Shown piece after piece: positions 17,951 to 22,582 of a DNA stretch of 22,582 bases. The translations under genes and the position numbers were made by a program. The DNA lies in contig NC_049995.1 of NCBI RefSeq assembly GCF_000003815.2, positions 18,102,435 to 18,125,016 of the forward strand, written 5' to 3'. This stretch comes from Branchiostoma floridae. Lineage: Eukaryota > Chordata > Leptocardii > Amphioxiformes > Branchiostomatidae. Positions within the stretch are counted from its first letter, which is position 1. Each line of letters starts with the position of its first letter. The notes below the pieces were generated by a model, which worked only from the letters and a program-made list of their open reading frames with translations, made no database searches and had not been told where the DNA came from.

Positions 17951-18421
17951 TACTGCATGTTTTTCTGGTTAATCTTGTTTAGATTCCTTACAGAAAATTT
18001 ATCTTCCAGGAAGAAAATTATTCTGTTCCAAAGAAATCTTAGAAAAATGTGCTTGTGCATGGGGCTAGCAAATTTTTGCTTGCTAAGGTTTTGAGAAAAA
18101 TTTGAGATTTGTTTTCTTGTATTTCGACAAATGCTTTTTCTTGTTTTATATATAATATCTTGTTTTGCTTCTCTTTATAGAAAATTTATCTTCCAGGAAG
18201 AAAAAAAAATCTTGTATTTTTTTAAGAGTTGAATCTGGTTAGAAAAAAAAAGAATTTTTAGAATTTTTTTCTTGCATCATAGTAAAAAATAATAAAATTT
18301 TGCTAAATGTCTAGAAATATTTCTGTAGTTTCTCATTTTGCTTAAATTTCATTCTACATTTTCTTACTGCAGGAATTGCCAATGAGTAAGCAAAACAAGA
18401 ATAAAATCCTTTTTGGCAGTG
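17951..18421. mobile_element. AT-rich element with imperfect inverted ends
   Basis: The left end TACTGCATGTTTTTCTGG and the right end, read inward as CACTGCCAAAAAGGATTTTA, continue to a shared TTCTTGTTT-like block, giving imperfect arms of about 30 bases. CAT lies at both flanks. Inside, the 20-mer GAAAATTTATCTTCCAGGAA occurs twice (about 17993 and 18180). It resembles short mariner or ISL2EU-type MITEs with CACTGC ends; the family is not certain. Confidence 0.5.
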
Positions 18422-18449
18422 CATGGTTACCTGCGTCATACCTGCACAC

Positions 18450-18770
18450 GGGGTGGACATAGTTGTTTACCGACAACAGAACGGGACATTCGGTACTGCG
18501 TGTGTTCAAGGATGTTCAGACGCTGCGGTTAATAATACAATGTTGTATGGAGAGAAAAGGGTGGAGTCGGTTTAACTCTCTTTTTAGACTGCTGGAAAGG
18601 CCCAGCCGATTCTTGTAACAGTTAATACATGCGATGAGCACATGGCCATTTACTGACATCACGTACCACATGAAGAGAAAAGCATTACGGTACAAGTCGA
18701 GGTCGCCACGTCTGATCAAGGACGTTCTGATGGAATGATGTCACCTGATAGTGACGACTGATAAGTGACG
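18450..18770. other. Intergenic, nothing recognised
   Basis: No coding frame, RNA gene or defined repeat seen. Confidence 0.45.
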
Positions 18771-18963
18771 TCGGTGCTGACGTGGACCAATGGGAAGAGT
18801 CCAGAATCCCGACACATAACGGCTGTTACCGGACCCGCCCGCACACTTCACCGGGGTCTCTCGTCTAGGACAGGCCGCACTTCGGAGAGAAGACAGATCT
18901 AGAGCGGACCGTGGTTCAGATACTGGACTGTGAACTGTTCCCTACTATCATTGCCAACAGACG
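18765..18963 (+). promoter_or_regulatory. Possible promoter and non-coding first exon of the downstream gene
   Basis: A GC-richer island among AT-rich repeats. TGACGTC, a CRE-like site, lies at about 18766, and CCAAT lies within GACCAATGGG around 18786-18792. The stretch that follows to about 18963 is free of repeats and ends at a weak donor-like GGTTAGTAA. It could be the 5'UTR exon of the gene whose signal-peptide exon starts at 22149, which would make the intron about 3.2 kb. No transcript evidence is available here. Confidence 0.3.
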
Positions 18964-20480
18964 GTTAGTAATATTCTCTGTCTCTGAAAGTTCCAAGTTC
19001 TCTTTGTGTATCGTTTGATGGGGTGTCGTCGTATGACTTTTTTTATTTACTTTATTTCCACTGCATTAGGCATATCGGAAATGTTAGATTCCCACACACA
19101 TTTCTAGTTTAGGTAATCGACTCATCTAAAATCAATTGCCATCCGTCAGACAAAAAAGAAACAAGAAAGAAAAAATACCTGACAACGCTAAGCGGGCCTG
19201 ACCATTGGCCGGTAAGACAGGCTTTTAAGTAACTTTGGTGCTCACTAACGATCAACCAAGACCAACCCGCAAAATTTGAAGGTTAAAACTGGGGACTTTG
19301 ACTTCTATTCCGAGCGTCTTCATCTTCCTTATCTCGGACGAGTTGCCCGGACCAAGTCTTCTCTCTCTTTCCGGGCGTACAGGTCCCCATAACGTCTACA
19401 GATCGCCCATTCGCCATTCAGAGTACACTTCCGAACCTGGGCATGGGAGGCAAACTTTTCCCGGGGGCATGTCGACCTGCGTGCCGACCATCTGTCGTGT
19501 GTAGGCCCTTCACTGGCAATACTTTCCACGAGACAGCCCGCTTATATATCTCTCTGAGAAGAGTATATTTTGAACTTGGCTGTTTCCGAGCTGAGTTCCT
19601 CACTGCGGCAAGTTTTTGTCACTACCCGGCTACGAACACATCTAGTCAGCTGGTCATTTTTAAAGTGGCGACCTCAAGCCTTATTCATAGGTCGGTAGTA
19701 AAATTTCCGCGCTCCCTATGGTATTTTGGGGATTTCATGATGTCTTTACAATGTACCAGAATTTTCAACATTCTTAAAAAATGGACTGACCAAAATATAT
19801 TTTTCAAAGTCTAGTCTTTGTCAAGCACAAATGTCTTCTTCTGACATTTTAACAGAAAGAAATATATCACACGGTCTCACTGCATCTTTATCAGCCATTG
19901 CATTGAATTTCTTCATTTTGTTATGTTGTATATGTACGGCCTCACGCATGCAAAACTTTGCTGAAAAAGCCATGTGGTTTTTTTTTAACGAGACCAAACT
20001 TCGGCAGGACGGAGATCACTTTCTTCTTAGGAAGTTTTCAATCACTCTGTACTCGACGTTATCAGTGCACACCCCAGTTTATTTGGGGTCTCAAATCGAG
20101 GCTGCCTACCCTCAAGTCGAGAGGCCGTCTCTTACAGGATTTTCCTTGTAAATCTAAAGCAGAAAAGCCGTATATGGGAATGAAGGGTATCACTCCAGCT
20201 GAACAGCCGGGTTTCAGTTTCTTCACTCTCTCTACTTTTTGTACTTTTAAGGGGAGAAAATGTTTTAACGTAAAATAATATGCAAATACACTCATCACCT
20301 ATATTTTAGTCATAAAAATGACTGATAGTATCGGAAAGAGAATACACCTGGGAGTAATCAAGCAAAAAATAAAGTAAATCGTATCACTGAGATTTGTGCA
20401 ATAACCCGATGCGCGAGGAATAGCAACACGACTTTTACAGTCCCGGTAGTTACCTCGCTCACAAATACTGGAACGACTGG
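18964..20480. other. Presumed intron or intergenic stretch, no supported gene
   Basis: Several open frames of 60-120 codons occur on both strands around 19300-20300, but none shows a domain, splice context or codon pattern I can defend. One minus-strand frame at 19329-19529 has a KCTLNGEW stretch that hints at an extracellular Cys module; this is too short to call. Confidence 0.4.
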
Positions 20481-20485
20481 CTTAA

Positions 20486-20960
20486 GCCCCCTTTACAAAT
20501 CAAGAATTTAGCTGGGCCGAGTTGTTCGCGAGCTCTAATTGGACATTTTCGGCCGGAGTATGACCGGCGTTTTGGCGATTATGCGGGCCTCGAGCGATTT
20601 TTAGCAGCTCGGCCGGCGTTTGTGGGGAACTTGCAGCTGCGCTTAATTTCAGCGAGGCCTCGGCGGCGAGTCTTGAGCTCGGAAAGCTCGTCAATGGGTT
20701 GCCTGTAGCACGACCGGAGCTTGTCCGAGCAATGGCCAAGACTTTGCAAATACTCAGGCGGCAACCCGACGGTTTTTGACTCTTTTTTTTTCGGTCGGAG
20801 TTTGCCCGAACTCTTAAGCCTCGTGCCAGACTCAGCAACTTAGGCTTCCTGCAATAATCGGACAATATTCCGTCCGACTTTTAACAAGTTTGGCGTGCTT
20901 TGGGTGAGCGTCGTGCTAGTGTCGCTTGGAGCTTGGAAGGGAATTTCTGCTCCGGCAAAA
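20486..20960. mobile_element. Likely MITE-type repeat, ends uncertain
   Basis: Begins GCCCCCTTTACAAATCAAGA and has a body dense in GAGCTCG, GGCCGGAG and GCCCGA-type words, much like the element at 16953 and unlike coding sequence. A similar GCCCCCTTT start appears at 22259. No clean inverted partner was found in the window. Confidence 0.35.
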
Positions 20961-21484
20961 TTTTAACTGTTATCTAATCAATCTGACATCTGTGTTGAAC
21001 ACGCTGGCGTGTGTAGGCTGTTCCCTGGCATCCTGTTTAACCCCCAAACCCACAACATCCGTGTTTACCCATCCAGATACTTTCCAGTGAGATTTTAGCG
21101 GGGGGGGGGGGGGTGCTCTGAATTTTGGGTCGGATTTTTGCCGTCAGGGCCGCGAAAATTGTCTTGCGGGCAAAGGAGATGTTGTTGGCGGGTGATGGTG
21201 GGTGACACCTCGGTGTTCTGCACGCTTTGGTCTCGGCGTCTATTTAGTACCGAGTCCCGGGTTTATCTTAAGGCTGACTTGAACTCAACCGGGTGTCCTG
21301 CGGGGCCTAAAAATACCCCGGAAGCCGCAAGATGTCCCGTCACATTACGTGATCCTTACGCCTGAAAGTGCCAAAATAACAGCCCGTGAAATGCCATACA
21401 GTGCTAATCTCACGCGTGGCCAATTTAACTCCTCTGTCGGCTAAAGTCCTTCCCAAGCTTATGTTACTGTCTTGCAACGGAGGA

Positions 21485-22102
21485 ATCTGCTTGGAGATTA
21501 ATGCAGGGCTCCCTTTTCCAATTGGGACCCGAGCCTAAGGTGCGGTCACATTCAAGCCACACCATGTACTCCACCTGCACACCCCCATACCAAAGAGGCT
21601 TAAGTCCAGACGTAGTTTTATACACTCAGTTGAAGCACTCAGCAGCAGTGCAGAGTCTCAGAGGATGGCCATGTGGTCCCACCACCTCCAGACTGCACCA
21701 CACAGCCTTAACATCGCCCCAAAGGAATCTCTTCCTCCAGGAGCAGAGGAGGCATGGCCAACCTGGTCATGTCTCAACCGCCTTAGAACAGGCACAGGAA
21801 GATGCAAGACCCTCATGGCAAAGTGGGGTCTTAGCCCATATGGACAGACTGCCTGTGACTGTGGACAGGAGCAGACTATGAAACACCTTCTTGTCTGCCC
21901 CCTCCTGTCCGAACCATGCACCAAACCTGGAAGCTCTGACCCCCAGAGGAAGGGAGTGTGTGGAGTACTGGAGCAGAAAAGTGTAGTGATGACACGACGA
22001 AGAAGAAGATTCAAGCCGACTAGCAATTTGTGCTACTTGGTAAATGGAGATTGTTAGTAGGCCTGATATGGCTAACCGCAGTAGAGATCTGCTTGGAGAT
22101 TA
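21485..22102. repeat. 16-bp direct repeats flanking a non-LTR fragment
   Basis: ATCTGCTTGGAGATTA is present at 21485-21500 and again at 22087-22102 in the same orientation. The same 16-mer is the core of the inverted repeat around gap 1. Confidence 0.8.
21530..22057 (+). mobile_element. Non-LTR retrotransposon reverse transcriptase C-terminal fragment
   Basis: The frame ending at 22057 reads WSCLNRLRTGTGRCKTLMAK, then WGLSPYGQTACDCGQEQTMK and HLLVCPLLSEPC. This is the familiar C-terminal block of non-LTR elements: LNRLRTG-x-GRC, WGL, and a CxC...H-x3-C zinc-knuckle-like motif. Upstream, in another frame around 21580-21640, RLKSRRSFIHSVEAL matches the region that normally precedes it, so there is at least one frameshift. 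A basic run of five Arg lies near the end. It is 5'-truncated and dead, and it lies in the presumed first intron of the downstream gene. Confidence 0.75.
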
Positions 22103-22148
22103 CTTAAGGCTATGGATTTATGCATATTGAATTCCCGCTCTTTTACAG

Positions 22149-22232
22149 ATATCCACACGACAAGCATGCTGGGGAAACTGCTGCTGACCGCCGCTGTGGC
22201 GCTCGCCGCCATTCACGGGTCCGCCGCACAAG
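22149..22232 (+). CDS. Signal-peptide exon of a downstream secreted or membrane protein (partial)
   Basis: The exon follows a strong acceptor (CCCGCTCTTTTACAG ending at 22148). A 17-base leader precedes the start codon at 22166-22168, which has A at -3. It encodes 22 residues beginning MLGKLLLTAAVALAAIHGSA, a textbook signal peptide with a Lys, a Leu/Ala core and an AAQ end. The exon ends in phase 1 at a good donor (AAG then GTACGT at 22233), the phase usual for signal exons that feed extracellular modules. The rest of the gene lies beyond the window, so the product is unknown. Its direction is divergent from the receptor gene. Confidence 0.7.
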
Positions 22233-22582
22233 GTACGTAGTACTACGTTCTCTTTCAGGCCCCCTTTCAAATTGAAGGTGCTCTCACCGCGCACTCGCTG
22301 CGATGGAAAATTGGCCAGAGCGTAGTGAGAGCGTCGCGACGCCAGAAAAGCGTTCTTTCACTAGCCTAGTTTTCAGCCGAAAGGCTGTCCGATAAAGACT
22401 TTCGCTGAAATTTTCCTATTCTAACAGAACATATGTCTACAGGTCACACGACCATTTTTATTTTTCAACTCCGGCAAGTTTGTTTGGCCATGGTAGGTAG
22501 TTCAGACAGTATATGTTCAGGGGGATGTATTGTTTACGCCCTGTCACTCACACAGGCATGCTTTATACGTCTTTTACGTGTG
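22233..22582. other. Start of the next intron, repeat-like
   Basis: Intron of the downstream gene running to the window end. It contains a GCCCCCTTTCAAATTGAAGG start at 22259 resembling the repeat at 20486, followed by GCGAGAG/CGCTGCGA-type words; no coding sequence was found. Confidence 0.45.

Noticed and set aside
19329-19529. Minus-strand frame with KCTLNGEW, possibly an extracellular Cys module
   Set aside because: Only one short motif is seen, with no Cys pattern, no signal peptide and no supported splice sites.
1-22582. CRISPR array, operon or phage-like system
   Set aside because: Tandem repeats here are microsatellites, MITE subterminal words or segmental duplications; introns and SINEs show eukaryotic DNA.

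Overview
The window looks like nuclear DNA of an invertebrate chordate, most likely an amphioxus (Branchiostoma). This is an inference from three things: a ZP-domain membrane protein with SRCR and sushi modules built from phase-1 exons, GT-AG introns, and a dense load of short transposons, SINEs and dead non-LTR elements. Nothing bacterial or phage-like is present.

The main gene is on the minus strand, from a start codon at 11702 to a stop at 2181. I could place twelve coding exons with matching splice phases. In order they encode a signal peptide with a short Thr/Pro stretch, a sushi-like module, an SRCR-like module (cut by an assembly gap), a second SRCR-like module, a second sushi-like module with a Gln/Trp/Thr-rich insert, a third SRCR-like module, a complete ZP domain over five exons, a tetrabasic cleavage site, and a transmembrane helix with a short tail. 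About 931 residues are visible and roughly 96 more should lie in the gap at 8306-8405. The architecture resembles DMBT1-like (SRCR plus ZP) epithelial or immune surface proteins. The repeated extracellular modules would bind ligands and the ZP module would mediate assembly, probably after cleavage at the basic site.

Two other gene pieces are visible. An open frame at 1348-1671 on the plus strand, behind a splice acceptor, ends in a hydrophobic helix and runs convergently towards the receptor gene's 3' end. At 22149-22232 on the plus strand is a first coding exon with a clear signal peptide; its possible promoter and 5'UTR lie near 18780-18970.

Region by region: 1-760 is simple GA and G repeats; 772-1076 is a tRNA-derived SINE with an 11-bp target duplication; 1348-1671 is the small ORF; 2181-11702 is the receptor gene, whose introns hold non-LTR fragments (4000-4530, 5120-5284), a duplicated intronic segment, two 100-N gaps, a TTA-flanked MITE (9131-10017) and a near-perfect 480-bp-period tandem duplication (10468-11419); 11870-18770 is intergenic and almost entirely repeats (hAT-like, mariner-like and other MITEs, a 357-bp-period tandem array split by a non-LTR fragment, and microsatellites); 18780-22582 holds the 5' part of the downstream gene, with more repeats in its presumed first intron.
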